A stretch of 40,642 nt of DNA, taken from CAYLSV01 sp964386435 (GTDB taxonomy: Bacteria > Planctomycetota > Phycisphaerae > Tepidisphaerales > Tepidisphaeraceae). The DNA lies in contig CAYLSV010000030.1 of assembly GCA_964386435.1 (NCBI GenBank), positions 1 through 40,642 on the forward strand, in the 5' to 3' direction. Under the pieces are notes generated by a model. That model did no database searches, was not told the DNA's origin, and worked only from the letters and a program-made list of their open reading frames with translations. Shown piece after piece: positions 7,690 to 15,737 of this stretch. The translations under genes were made by a program, and so were the position numbers. Within the stretch, counting starts at the first letter, position 1. Each line of letters starts with the position of its first letter.

Positions 7690-8847
7690 ATGCTCCCCGC
7701 CCTGCTGCTGTCGGTTGTCCTGCTCGTTCAGCCTGCGACGCGGCCGGGGGACGTCGAGGCCTTGCGGGCGGCGGTGGTTGAGGCCCACGCGGCGCTGCCG
7801 GCAAGCTCGATGAGCGGCGTGGTCAGCATGGACCTGCGTTACGGCGGCATGAGTTTTCAGGAGCGGCGGCGGTTTACGGCCAGCTTCGCCGAGGGGCTGT
7901 ACCGCCACGAATCGGAGAACGGCAAGACGGTGGTTGCCGAGGCCGACGGCACGGTGACGGTGTACGACGCGGCGTCAAACACGTACCTGACGAGCGACCC
8001 CGCCAGCGCCACCGAGGGTGAGACGCCGCCGAGCTTCGCGACGCTGCGGCGGGAGAACCCGCTGCTGCTGCTGGCGGTGACCGACGGCGATCTGAATTCG
8101 CTGCTGGAAGGGGCCGGCGAGGTGGCGGCCGAGACGGTCGACGGTCGCGACGTGTTGCGGTTCGCTCGGGGCAACGTCGATGTGGCGTTGTTCTTCGACG
8201 CCAACTCACGGCAACTCGTCCGCCGCGAGGTCGACGTCCAACGGCAACTCGAAACCGAGGGTTTGACCGATGTCGAGGCCGGGCTGTTGGTGGTCGAGTA
8301 CGACGCCGTCGAGCCGTTGGCGGAGGTGTCGGAGGAGCTGTTCACCTTCCGCGCCCCGGCCGGCGCGATGGACGGCGCCCCGCCGGAGATGATGGCCGGC
8401 GGCGGGGCGGCTGCGGCGCTGGAAGGTCAGGCCGCCCCCGATTTCACCCTGCCGCGGCTGGGTGAGGGCGAGATGACGCTCAGCGAGTTGCAGGGTGAGG
8501 TCGTGGTGCTCGATTTCTGGGCGTCATGGTGCGGGCCGTGCGTCGAGGGGCTGCCGCACTTGCAGCGCGTGGCCCAGCGGGAGAACGGGCCGATTGTGCT
8601 GGCAATCAACGTGCAGGAGACGCCGGATGTTATCGGGCAGTTTTTGCAGCGCAACGACTTGCAGCTCACGACGCTGCTCGACGCCGACGGCGCGGTGTCG
8701 GAGCTTTACGGCGTCACCGGCATTCCGCAGACGGTTGTCATCCGGCCCGACGGCACGGTTCAGAAGGTGCTCGTCGGCTTCGGCCCCAACACCCCCGGCG
8801 AGCTCGACGCCGCCATCGCCGCCGCGTCGATCGAGGCGGCGGAGTAG
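7690..8847 (+). CDS. Exported TlpA/ResA-like thioredoxin with N-terminal DUF2092/LolA-like domain
   Basis: The 385-residue product begins with a hydrophobic signal (LPALLLSVVLLV) and is probably secreted to the periplasm. Residues about 25-235 form a beta-rich domain like DUF2092/LolA-type barrels (MSGVVSMDLRYGG, ERRRFTASFAEGLYRHES, VTVYDAASNTYLTS). After a Gly/Ala linker comes a redoxin domain (about 245-385) with APDFTLPRLGEGE, VVVLDFWASWCGPCVEGLP (active-site CGPC), and the cis-Pro GIPQTVVIRPDG. Such proteins reduce periplasmic disulfides or cytochrome c apoproteins. The N-terminal fusion is common in planctomycetes, with no fixed function. Start codon 7690 gives the signal peptide and lies 5 nt after a TAAGAT. 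Confidence 0.85.
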   Translation: MLPALLLSVVLLVQPATRPGDVEALRAAVVEAHAALPASSMSGVVSMDLRYGGMSFQERRRFTASFAEGLYRHESENGKTVVAEADGTVTVYDAASNTYLTSDPASATEGETPPSFATLRRENPLLLLAVTDGDLNSLLEGAGEVAAETVDGRDVLRFARGNVDVALFFDANSRQLVRREVDVQRQLETEGLTDVEAGLLVVEYDAVEPLAEVSEELFTFRAPAGAMDGAPPEMMAGGGAAAALEGQAAPDFTLPRLGEGEMTLSELQGEVVVLDFWASWCGPCVEGLPHLQRVAQRENGPIVLAINVQETPDVIGQFLQRNDLQLTTLLDADGAVSELYGVTGIPQTVVIRPDGTVQKVLVGFGPNTPGELDAAIAAASIEAAE

Positions 8848-8942
8848 GGCAAGGCTCCCGCGAGATCGCATTGATTATCGGCAGCCGTAACCCGTCATGG
8901 TGAACAAGTAGCACGCCCGTCCTGCCGATGAACGTGCTAGAA

Positions 8943-8966
8943 GCCCGGCCTGAGTTTCAGCCGGGC
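8943..8966. other. Hairpin in the spacer before the HDOD-GGDEF gene
   Basis: GCCCGG(C)CTGA and TCAGCCGGGC form a stem with a single bulge and a 3-nt loop, ending 11 bp before the ATG at 8978. There is no T-run. It could terminate the upstream mRNA or fold in the 5' UTR of the downstream gene. Confidence 0.4.
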
Positions 8967-8977
8967 CCTGCGTTCCC

Positions 8978-10525
8978 ATGCCCCTCGCCGATACCCAACC
9001 CGATGCCGCCCCGCCGGTCGAGGCGTTGCTCGAGCGGGTCCGCAGTTGCCCGTCGCTGCCGACAATGCCGGCCGTGGCGCTGCGGATTCTGGAAGTCACC
9101 AAAGACGTCAACTTCCACGTGAAGGATCTGGCCACGCTCATCCAGCGGGATCCGGCGCTGGCGGGCAAGCTGCTCAAAACGGTCAACAGCGCCCTCTACG
9201 CCCGGGCCAACAAGATCGCGACGATCGACCGGGCCGTGGTGGTGCTGGGCGTGACGGCGGTGAAAACGCTGGCGCTGGGCTTCAGCTTGGTCAACAACCT
9301 GCAGGCCGATGACGGGGGCTTCGACCATGTGCGGCTGTGGAAGCGGGCGGCGTACGGGGCGGCGGCGGCGCGGGTGCTGGCCGGGCAGCCACGGGCGGAC
9401 GGGCCGCGGGTTGATCCGGAGGAGGCAATGCTGGCCGCTCTGCTCCGCGACATCGGCATGCTGCTGCTGCACTCGGCGCTGGGCGCGGAGTACGACCAGG
9501 CTCTGGCCGATGCGGTGAAGGCGGAGGATATTCTGGCGCGGGAGGTGAAGGCGTTCCACGCCAACCACGCCCAGATCGGGGCGGGCATCGCCGGCGACTG
9601 GCAGTTGCCGGAGATGATGGTCGAGGCGATCCGCGGCCACCACGGCGGCCCCACCGGCGACCTTGCCCCGGACGTGGCGGCAATGTGCGACATCGTCACC
9701 GCGGCCGACGCGTGTGCCGAGACGTTCCTGCAGAACGGCGACGACGCGGCGGAGGCCGCCATCGTTGAGGCCCGCCGGATCTGCCACGCCCGGCTGCACA
9801 TTGGCGGCAAGGACACCGACGAGCTGCTCACGCAAATCGAGACCGACGCCAAGGAGGTGGCGGCGTTGTTCGAGATCGAGCTGGAGGAGCCGACGAAGGT
9901 CCAGGCGATCATGAGCCAGGCCAACGAGCAGCTCGTGGGCCTGAGCCTGGCGAGCCAGGCCGAGACGCAGCAGGAAAAGGTGAGGGCCGAGGAGCTTAAA
10001 CAGGCCGCGACGATCGACGCGCTGACCAAGCTCATCAACCGCGGCGAGTTCGACAAACGCCTTGCCGCCGCATTGGCCGAGGGGCCGGTGGCGTTGGTGA
10101 TGTTCGACCTCGACCGGTTCAAGAGCGTCAACGACACCTACGGCCACGCCGCGGGCGACGCGGTGCTGAAGCAGGCGGCGACGATCCTGCAAGCCGTTGC
10201 CAAGCGGAACGTTGGCGCCACCGCCGCCCGCCTCGGCGGCGAAGAGATGGCGATCCTGCTCCCCGGCGCCGACCGCCCCACGGCCACCCGCGCCAGCGAA
10301 CAGTTCCGCCAAACTTTGGAGAAAATGCCGGTGAAAACCGAGGGCCAGCAGCTCAAAGTCACCACCAGCGCCGGCGTCGCCGCGTACGAAGAAACCGGCA
10401 TCCACGCCAAACTCCACACCCCCGCCCTGCTGCTCAAAGCCGCCGACATGGCCCTTTACCACGCCAAGACCGGCGGCCGGAACCGGACCAAGGTGTTCCA
10501 ACTGCCTGAGAAAAAGGCGGCGTGA
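8978..10525 (+). CDS. HDOD-GGDEF signalling protein (putative diguanylate cyclase)
   Basis: The 515-residue cytosolic protein has an N-terminal HDOD domain (about 15-215: LPTMPAVALRILEV, IQRDPALAGKLLKTVNSA, and LLRDIGMLLLH, where the HD pair is degenerate, as expected for HDOD). A helical linker of about 100 residues follows, then a GGDEF domain (about 340-510). The GGDEF domain has the DALTKLINR entry, the metal-binding FDLDRFKSVNDTYGHAAGD segment and an active-site loop reading GGEEM near residue 420 instead of GGDEF. GGEEF variants are catalytically competent; the last-position Met is less common. No RxxD I-site is visible five residues upstream, so product inhibition may be absent. Start: ATG after the hairpin; an SD is not evident. 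Confidence 0.9.
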   Translation: MPLADTQPDAAPPVEALLERVRSCPSLPTMPAVALRILEVTKDVNFHVKDLATLIQRDPALAGKLLKTVNSALYARANKIATIDRAVVVLGVTAVKTLALGFSLVNNLQADDGGFDHVRLWKRAAYGAAAARVLAGQPRADGPRVDPEEAMLAALLRDIGMLLLHSALGAEYDQALADAVKAEDILAREVKAFHANHAQIGAGIAGDWQLPEMMVEAIRGHHGGPTGDLAPDVAAMCDIVTAADACAETFLQNGDDAAEAAIVEARRICHARLHIGGKDTDELLTQIETDAKEVAALFEIELEEPTKVQAIMSQANEQLVGLSLASQAETQQEKVRAEELKQAATIDALTKLINRGEFDKRLAAALAEGPVALVMFDLDRFKSVNDTYGHAAGDAVLKQAATILQAVAKRNVGATAARLGGEEMAILLPGADRPTATRASEQFRQTLEKMPVKTEGQQLKVTTSAGVAAYEETGIHAKLHTPALLLKAADMALYHAKTGGRNRTKVFQLPEKKAA

Positions 10526-10532
10526 GCACCGC

Positions 10533-10616
10533 TCAGTTGTCCGTGGTCAGTTGTCCGTGGTCAGTTGTCCGTGGTCAGTTGTCAGTTGTCAGTTGTCAGT
10601 TGTCAGTTGTCAGTTG
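10533..10616 (+). repeat. Heptanucleotide array, left arm (TCAGTTG)n
   Basis: Three copies of a 14-mer TCAGTTGTCCGTGG (10533-10574) are followed by six perfect copies of TCAGTTG (10575-10616). All keep a 7-nt register. The array lies just after the HDOD-GGDEF stop and is the inverted partner of 10712-10753. Confidence 0.9.
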
Positions 10617-10713
10617 CTCACGCCGGCGAACGCACGAGGAAGTACGGCATCTGATCACGCCCGGCGACCGCGAACCGTTGCTCACGCTGGCCGACGTGCG
10701 AGGAAGTGCAGCA
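10613..10713 (+). repeat. 37-bp imperfect direct repeat inside the heptamer loop
   Basis: A 37-nt unit beginning GTTGCTCACG occurs at 10613-10649 and 10677-10713 with about 30/37 identity. Both copies contain CGAGGAAGT. They fill the loop between the two heptamer arms. Confidence 0.7.
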
Positions 10714-10753
10714 ACTGACAACTGACAACTGACAACTGACAACTGACAACGGA
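10712..10753 (-). repeat. Heptanucleotide array, right arm (CAACTGA)n
   Basis: Five copies of CAACTGA plus one CAACGGA form the inverted counterpart of the left arm. The array ends 2 bp before the pyruvate kinase stop codon, between convergent genes. Confidence 0.9.
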
Positions 10754-10755
10754 CC

Positions 10756-12222
10756 CTACGCCCCATCCGCACACACATCCCGCACCGGCTGCCCCACCGT
10801 GTGGACGATAATGCCGTTCATCGCGCCCGGCGTGCCCATGCTCGCGCCGGCGACGATAACGACGCGGTCGCCGGGGTGGACCAGGTCGCGGGCGAGGATC
10901 AACTCGTCGACGTCGCTGACAAGGGTGCGCAAATCGCTGGGCGTGGGCATTTCCATCGGGCGGGTGCCGTAATGGAGGCTCATCTGGCGGAGCGTTCGGT
11001 GGCTGCTGGAAAGGGCGACCAGCGGCACGGGCAGGCGGTGCTTGCTGAAGATGCGGGCGGTGTCGCCGCTCTGGCTGTAAACGACCACGAGCTTGGGGCC
11101 AAGCTCCTCGACGACCTGCCGCACGCCGCTGGCGATGGCGTTGGAGAGCCGCATGTTCCGCACCTCCGGCAGCAGTTGGGGCCGCTCCTCGGGGTGGTCG
11201 GCCACGTACCGCTCGGCCTCGGCGCAGACGCGGGCCATCACGTGCACCGCCGCCACCGGGTACTTGCCCACGCTCGTCTCGCCGCTGAGCATCACCGCGT
11301 CCGCCCCGTCGAACACCGCGTTGGCCACATCGCTGACCTCGGCCCGCGTCGGGCTGCTCTGGTCGACCATGCTCTGCAGCATTTGCGTCGCCACGATCAC
11401 CGGCTTGCCCGCCCGCTGGCAACGCCGGATGAGGTCCTTCTGGATGATCGGCACCTCGGCCACGTCCATCTCGACGCCGAGGTCGCCCCGCGCGACCATC
11501 AACCCGTCGGACGCCGCCAAGACGCCCTCGATGTTCTTCACCGCCTGGGGCGTCTCGATCTTGGCGATCAAATCAATGCCGCTGCCCTTGTACTGCAAAT
11601 GCTCGCGCAGCCGTTCGAGGTCGTCGCCGGTGCGGACGAAGCTGAGGGCGAGGAAGTCGAGGTCGTTCTCCACCGCCCAGTCGACGCACGCCCAGTCGCG
11701 GTCGGTAATGCTCGGCAGGTTCAGCTCGGAGTCGGGCAGGTTGACGCCCTTGCGCGTCTGCAGCACGCCGCCGGCGGTGCAGTTGAGGGTCAGTTCGTTG
11801 TAGTTCTTCTCGACGCACAAAAACCGCAGCAGCCCGTCCTCGACCAGCACGCGGTGGCCGATTTGGACGTCGTCGACGATGCCGGGGTAGGTGGTGCTGG
11901 CGACGCCGCGGTCGCCGTCGGCTTGCTCGCGGCGGAGGGTCAGCCGCTGGCCGGCCTCGATGGGCACGCCGTCGGTGCCGTCGAGCTTGGGCATGGTGGT
12001 GAGCCGGATCTTGGGCCCGCCCAAATCGCCCAGCACGGCGATCGGCTGGTCGTGCCGGGCGGCCGCCTCGCGGATCAGGCGGAGCATTTTCATGTGGTCC
12101 GGCAGCTCGCCGTGGCTGAAGTTCATCCGGCAGACCGACACGCCCTCGGCGAAGAGCTTGAGAAGCGTCTCCACGTCCGCGACGGCCGGGCCGAGGGTGG
12201 CGAGGATCTTCGAGCGGATCAT
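10756..12222 (-). CDS. pyk: Pyruvate kinase
   Basis: This enzyme converts phosphoenolpyruvate and ADP to pyruvate and ATP at the end of glycolysis. The 488-residue sequence has the complete catalytic set: TLGPA and RMNFSHGE (substrate/K+ region), GDLGGPKIR, the LIAKIETPQAVKNIEGV segment with the catalytic Lys, MVARGDLGVE, ATQMLQSM, and DGADAVMLSGETSVGKYP. The C-terminal regulatory domain has VVVYSQSGDTARIFSKHR and ends with a GASMGTPGAMNGI block. Length is normal. ATG at 12220-12222 begins MIRSKILATLGPA; a TATGCT hexamer lies 7 nt upstream, supporting it over longer upstream options. It is divergent from the Bax-inhibitor gene. Confidence 0.96.
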   Translation of the reverse strand: MIRSKILATLGPAVADVETLLKLFAEGVSVCRMNFSHGELPDHMKMLRLIREAAARHDQPIAVLGDLGGPKIRLTTMPKLDGTDGVPIEAGQRLTLRREQADGDRGVASTTYPGIVDDVQIGHRVLVEDGLLRFLCVEKNYNELTLNCTAGGVLQTRKGVNLPDSELNLPSITDRDWACVDWAVENDLDFLALSFVRTGDDLERLREHLQYKGSGIDLIAKIETPQAVKNIEGVLAASDGLMVARGDLGVEMDVAEVPIIQKDLIRRCQRAGKPVIVATQMLQSMVDQSSPTRAEVSDVANAVFDGADAVMLSGETSVGKYPVAAVHVMARVCAEAERYVADHPEERPQLLPEVRNMRLSNAIASGVRQVVEELGPKLVVVYSQSGDTARIFSKHRLPVPLVALSSSHRTLRQMSLHYGTRPMEMPTPSDLRTLVSDVDELILARDLVHPGDRVVIVAGASMGTPGAMNGIIVHTVGQPVRDVCADGA

Positions 12223-12229
12223 GTGCCGC

Positions 12230-12235
12230 AGCATA
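12230..12235 (-). promoter_or_regulatory. -10-like TATGCT before pyk
   Basis: TATGCT on the minus strand ends 7 nt before the pyk ATG (12220-12222). No SD is present, so a leaderless start is likely. Confidence 0.45.
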
Positions 12236-12246
12236 GCGTAATGGTG

Positions 12247-12252
12247 TATAAT
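12247..12252 (+). promoter_or_regulatory. -10 TATAAT for the Bax-inhibitor-1 gene
   Basis: A perfect TATAAT on the plus strand lies 63 bp upstream of the ATG at 12316. It would give a leader of roughly 55 nt. No good -35 is seen at 16-18 nt spacing. Confidence 0.45.
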
Positions 12253-12315
12253 GAGCCCGCCGCCGCCGGGTGTGCCGGCGCGGGTGGGCATCAATCACTG
12301 TCGGGGAACATTAAG

Positions 12316-13059
12316 ATGAGCAACTACCGGCCCCAGGGCCTTGATTACGAATCGTTCGACCCGCAGGCCAGCGCCTCCATGGCGCCCGAGGCCTCGCGGA
12401 ACAGCTTTATCCGCAAAACGTACCTTCACGTCGCCGGGGCGATTCTGGCGCTGATCGCCATCGATGCGGCGATCTTCGCGGCGGTGCCGCGGCAGACGCT
12501 GTTGGAGCTGACGCAGGCCGTTTCCGGCTGGATGTGGCTGGTGGTGCTGGCGGGCCTGATGGGCGTGAGCTACGTTGCGAACATGATGGCCGCCAACCGG
12601 ACCTCGGTGGCGGCGCAGTACGCCGGGCTCGGGTTATACACCGTGGCGATGGCGGTGCTGCTGGTGCCGCTGCTGTTCGTGGCCAACGAACTGTTCGGCG
12701 GCGGCATTATCATCCAGGCGGCGCTGGCGACGCTGATCTTGGTGAGCGCGCTCACGGCGTTCGTCTTCATCAGCGGCTACGACTTCAGCTTCCTGCGCGG
12801 TATTCTCATGATTGCCGGCTTCGCGGCGATGGCGGCCATCGTCGGTGCGGTGCTGTTCAGCCTGCCGCTGTTCGGCGTCGTGTTCTCGAGCCTGATGATC
12901 GCGCTGGCCGGCGGGTACATTTTGTATGAGACGAGCAACGTCAGCAAGCACTACCCGGTCGACATGCACGTCGCCGCGTCGCTGGCGCTGTTCAGCAGCA
13001 TCGTGACGATGTTCTGGTACGTCCTACAACTCCTGATGTCTCTCCGCGGCGACGACTAA
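12316..13059 (+). CDS. Bax inhibitor-1/YccA-family membrane protein
   Basis: The 247-residue integral membrane protein has a soluble N-terminus of about 45 residues (SNYRPQGLDYESFDPQ...), then NSFIRKTYLHVAGAIL and six to seven hydrophobic segments. The family hallmarks are visible: 'RKTYLHVAGA' at the first helix, 'ISGYDFSFLRGIL' mid-protein and 'LAGGYILYETSNV..HY' before the last helices, which contains the conserved acidic site of BI-1/YccA proteins. Bacterial members act as pH-dependent calcium leak channels or interact with FtsH; the precise role here is not known. ATG 12316 is preceded by AAG and no clear SD. A stable hairpin follows 18 bp after the stop. Confidence 0.9.
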   Translation: MSNYRPQGLDYESFDPQASASMAPEASRNSFIRKTYLHVAGAILALIAIDAAIFAAVPRQTLLELTQAVSGWMWLVVLAGLMGVSYVANMMAANRTSVAAQYAGLGLYTVAMAVLLVPLLFVANELFGGGIIIQAALATLILVSALTAFVFISGYDFSFLRGILMIAGFAAMAAIVGAVLFSLPLFGVVFSSLMIALAGGYILYETSNVSKHYPVDMHVAASLALFSSIVTMFWYVLQLLMSLRGDD

Positions 13060-13077
13060 ACCCTCCTGCGAGTCCGA

Positions 13078-13112
13078 CGAACACCCGGATCATGCGTTGG
13101 TCCGGGTGTTCG
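13078..13112 (+). terminator. Terminator-like hairpin after the BI-1 gene
   Basis: CGAACACCCGGA (13078-13089) and TCCGGGTGTTCG (13101-13112) pair perfectly over 12 bp with an 11-nt loop. No T-run follows, so termination would not be classical Rho-independent. Confidence 0.6.
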
Positions 13113-13150
13113 CTTGCGCGGGATCAGCGACTCGCTGAAGTTGCGGGTGT

Positions 13151-13257
13151 CGCTGAAGCCCCCGACCGCCGTGGTAACGGCGGGGCTATGCCATCACCGG
13201 GCGACTTCCGGGACGGGCATAGCCCCGCCGTTACCACGGCGGTGGGGGTTTTCAGCG
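13151..13257. repeat. 42-bp inverted repeat with 23-nt loop
   Basis: The arms 13151-13192 and 13216-13257 are near-perfect reverse complements, with differences only in the outer third. Both contain CCGCCGTGGTAACGGCGGGG. The repeat lies in the 214-bp spacer between convergent genes ending at 13059 (+) and 13274 (-). It could be a miniature mobile repeat or a strong bidirectional terminator. Confidence 0.85.
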
Positions 13258-13273
13258 ACGTCAAGATGGAAAG

Positions 13274-14224
13274 TCAGGTGCCCCCGCTGTGCCGACGCAC
13301 GAGGTTCGTCGCGGCGGCGGGCCAGGCGGGTTGCTCGAAGGTGAACGCCTCGGTCAGCAGCCGGCCCGGTGTGACGCGGCGGCTTTTGAGGATCAGCTCG
13401 GTCTCAGTCCGCAGGAAGATCGCCCCGATCTCGCTCATCCACGCCGTGGCCGGCAAACCGATCGGTTGGCCGACAGCGGCTCGCAGGTGCTTCATGAACT
13501 CGCGTTGCGGCAGCGGGCTCGGCGAGGTCAGGTTCACCGGGCCGGCGAGGTCGGCGCGGGCGATGAGGAAGTCGATCGCCCGGCAGAAGTCGGCGTCGTG
13601 GATCCAGGAGATGTACTGCCGTCCGCCGGCGATCGGACCGCCGAGGCCGAGCTTGGCGAGGCGGCGCAGGACGTCGAACACGCCGCCCTTGTCCGGGCTC
13701 ATCATCATCGCGCTGCGGAGCAGCACGAGGCGGGTGCTTGGCAGTTCGAAGCCCGTCGCCGCGGCCTCCCAGGCGTCGGCGACGGCGTGGCTGAAGTGCC
13801 AGGTGTCGGGGTCGTTCTCGCCGGGGCCGAGGGTGCCGGCTTCGGTTTGGTCGGCGTCCAGGCTGTGGCGGTAGAGGGTCGCCGTCGACATCTGCAGCCA
13901 CACGCCCGGCGGGTTCGTCGCCGCACAAATCGCCTCGCCCACGGCCTTCGTCGAGTCGACCCGGCTGTCCATAATCTGCCGACGGTTCTCGGCGTGGTAG
14001 CGGCAGTCGACGCTGCGGCCGGCCAGGTTTACCACGACATCAGCCCCGTCGATTGCTGCGTGCCACGCGCCGGGCGTGCGGGTATCCCATTGCACCAGCG
14101 GCCGGCCCGCGGCGTCGGTGCCGGGCGCGCGGCTGAGGACCGTGACGTCGTGGCCGGCGGCGGTGAAGTGGCGGGTCAGCACGCCGCCGATCTGGCCGGT
14201 GCCGCCGGGGATGACGATGCGCAT
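13274..14224 (-). CDS. TIGR01777-family NAD-dependent epimerase (YfcH/SDR39U1-like)
   Basis: The 316-residue protein is an atypical short-chain dehydrogenase. It opens with the Rossmann dinucleotide loop GGTGQIGG (7-14) and then shows VVVNLAGRSVDCRYHAENRRQIMDSRVDSTKAVGEAI, the family-defining block in which 'NL.G.....RW....K..I..SR...T' recurs. Further on are the WHFSHAVADAWEAAA segment and GGGRQYISWIHDADFCRAIDFLI. The C-terminal part (LPATAWMSEIGAIFLRTE..L..SRRVTPGRLL..AFTF) is the DUF1731 tail. The substrate is unknown. Its ATG at 14222-14224 lies 5 nt after a TAGGCT. It is divergent from the TAXI gene. Confidence 0.88.
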   Translation of the reverse strand: MRIVIPGGTGQIGGVLTRHFTAAGHDVTVLSRAPGTDAAGRPLVQWDTRTPGAWHAAIDGADVVVNLAGRSVDCRYHAENRRQIMDSRVDSTKAVGEAICAATNPPGVWLQMSTATLYRHSLDADQTEAGTLGPGENDPDTWHFSHAVADAWEAAATGFELPSTRLVLLRSAMMMSPDKGGVFDVLRRLAKLGLGGPIAGGRQYISWIHDADFCRAIDFLIARADLAGPVNLTSPSPLPQREFMKHLRAAVGQPIGLPATAWMSEIGAIFLRTETELILKSRRVTPGRLLTEAFTFEQPAWPAAATNLVRRHSGGT

Positions 14225-14229
14225 GAGCG

Positions 14230-14235
14230 AGCCTA
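14230..14235 (-). promoter_or_regulatory. -10-like TAGGCT before the epimerase gene
   Basis: TAGGCT on the minus strand ends 5 nt before the epimerase ATG (14222-14224). No SD is present. Confidence 0.35.
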
Positions 14236-14273
14236 TCGAACGGAAGGCGCGGCGGTTTCAGTTCCCGTTCCGC

Positions 14274-14279
14274 TACATT
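14274..14279 (+). promoter_or_regulatory. -10-like TACATT before the TAXI gene
   Basis: TACATT ends 7 nt before the ATG at 14287, without an SD. The same hexamer and spacing are found at rpiA. Confidence 0.45.
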
Positions 14280-14286
14280 CTTTGTT

Positions 14287-15648
14287 ATGAGCGACGTGCG
14301 CAACACCACACCACTGCCCCGCCGGCGGCGTGAGCGGGCTTCGGGCTTGCGGCAGTTTTTGACGATCTGGGGGCCGGCGGTGTTGCTGTCGGTGCTCGGG
14401 TTCGTCGTCGCGTGGTGGTTCATCGAGCCGGCCCCGCCAGGGACGGTGCGGATGGCGGCGGGCGTCGAGGGCGGGGCGTACGCCGCCGTGGCCGCGGAGT
14501 ATGCCGCGGAGTTTGAGGCGATGGGCGTCGAATTGGAGATCGTGCCGAGTGCCGGGAGCGTGGAGAACTACGAGCTGCTCAAGCGGGGCGAGGTCGATCT
14601 GGCCCTGGTGCAGGCGGGCACGGCCCCGGAGGATGCCGACAGCTTGCAGGCGCTGGTGAGCGTGTTCTACGAGCCGGTGCTGGTGATCGTGCGGACCGAC
14701 CGGGTGCAGCCGGCGGACATGCGGCTCGACGCGCTGGACAGTCTCGCTGTCAACATCGGCCCGCCCGGCAGTGGCACGCGGGCGGCGGCGCTCAAGCTGC
14801 TGACGGCCACCGGCGTCGAGGTGACGGCCAGCGAACTGCCCACCGCCGACGCCGCGGCGCAGCTGCGGGCTGGGGAACTCGACGCGATGATTCTGGTCAT
14901 CAGCCCCAGCGCCCCGCTGGTGGCCGACCTGTTGGCCGACGAGCGGTTGGCGCTGGCGGACCTCGCGCGGTCGAAGGCGCTGGCCCGGCGGTTTGGCGTG
15001 CTCGAGGCGCTGGAGCTGCCGGCGGGCGGGGTGGATTTGGTGCGCGATCTGCCGCCGGCGCCGGTCCGGGTGGTCGCCCCGGCGGCCGTGGTGGCCGGGC
15101 GGGATGATCTGCATTCGGCCGTGGCGCAGCTGGCGGTGCTGGCGGCGCTGAACGTGCACGCCGACGGTGATGCGCTCGTGCCGGCGGGGGTGTTTCCGTC
15201 GAGTTCGTACGCCGATCTGCCGCCCAACGGCACGGCCGAGTACACGCTGCGGCGGGGGCCGAGCTTTTTGCAGCGGACGTTGCCGTTCTGGGCGGCATCG
15301 CTGGTGGATCGGTTGTGGCTGCTGCTGTTGCCGCTCTTGGGGCTCTTGATCCCGCTGTTCCGCATTGCCCCGCCGACCTACCGCTGGCGGGTGCGGCGGC
15401 GGATCTACCTGTGGTACGAAAAGCTTCGCGAGATCGACGACGACCTTGTCGAGGCGACGAGCGAGGAAGAACGCCAACCGCTGCGGCAACGCCTGGCCGC
15501 GCTGGACGACGAGGCGTCGAGCGTGAGCGTGCCGCTTTCTTACATGGACGAGTTGTACAACCTCCGGCTGCACATCCGGCTGCTGGAAGAGCGGGCGGGA
15601 ATGCACAAGCCAATCGCACAAGACGCCAACACAGAGCCGCGCCCGTAA
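14287..15648 (+). CDS. Membrane-anchored TAXI-family (TRAP) solute-binding protein
   Basis: The 453-residue protein has a basic N-terminus, one transmembrane segment (about 23-45, TIWGPAVLLSVLGFVVAWWF) and a periplasmic TAXI-like binding domain: VRMAAGVEGGAYAAVA, LEIVPSAGSVENYELLKRGEVDLALVQAG, VNIGPPGSGTRAAALKLL, and LRAGELDAMILV. A second transmembrane segment (about 340-360, LWLLLLPLLGLLIPLF) and a cytosolic coiled C-terminus follow. Double-anchored TAXI proteins without adjacent TRAP permease genes are widespread; the ligand is unknown. The last residues (NTEPRP) and the stop are encoded by the left arm of an inverted repeat at 15628-15659, so the original C-terminus may have been altered by repeat insertion. 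ATG 14287 follows a TACATT box. Confidence 0.85.
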   Translation: MSDVRNTTPLPRRRRERASGLRQFLTIWGPAVLLSVLGFVVAWWFIEPAPPGTVRMAAGVEGGAYAAVAAEYAAEFEAMGVELEIVPSAGSVENYELLKRGEVDLALVQAGTAPEDADSLQALVSVFYEPVLVIVRTDRVQPADMRLDALDSLAVNIGPPGSGTRAAALKLLTATGVEVTASELPTADAAAQLRAGELDAMILVISPSAPLVADLLADERLALADLARSKALARRFGVLEALELPAGGVDLVRDLPPAPVRVVAPAAVVAGRDDLHSAVAQLAVLAALNVHADGDALVPAGVFPSSSYADLPPNGTAEYTLRRGPSFLQRTLPFWAASLVDRLWLLLLPLLGLLIPLFRIAPPTYRWRVRRRIYLWYEKLREIDDDLVEATSEEERQPLRQRLAALDDEASSVSVPLSYMDELYNLRLHIRLLEERAGMHKPIAQDANTEPRP

Positions 15649-15725
15649 GGAAGCGGAGCNNNNNNNNNNCTTGGCCTGAGGCCGGCTGCGCCGGCTCCGC
15701 TTCCTCACGGGCGCGGCTCTGTGTT
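15628..15725. repeat. 32-bp inverted repeat spanning an assembly gap
   Basis: Arms 15628-15659 and 15694-15725 are reverse complements with a single mismatch. Both contain CAGAGCCGCGCCCGT. Ten Ns (15660-15669) sit between them, and a smaller GGCCGGC/GCCGGC stem follows the gap. The left arm supplies the final codons and stop of the TAXI gene; the right arm ends 12 bp before the Kelch gene's stop. The real loop length is unknown. Confidence 0.85.
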
Positions 15726-15737
15726 CCCGTGTTTGGG

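Noticed and set aside
10533..10753. CRISPR array in the heptamer region
   Set aside because: Units are 7 nt without spacers; it is a tandem microrepeat with inverted arms.
10801..12300. Plus-strand frame opposite pyruvate kinase joined to the Bax-inhibitor gene
   Set aside because: Only the last 247 codons (from 12316) have family features; the rest mirrors pyk codon bias.
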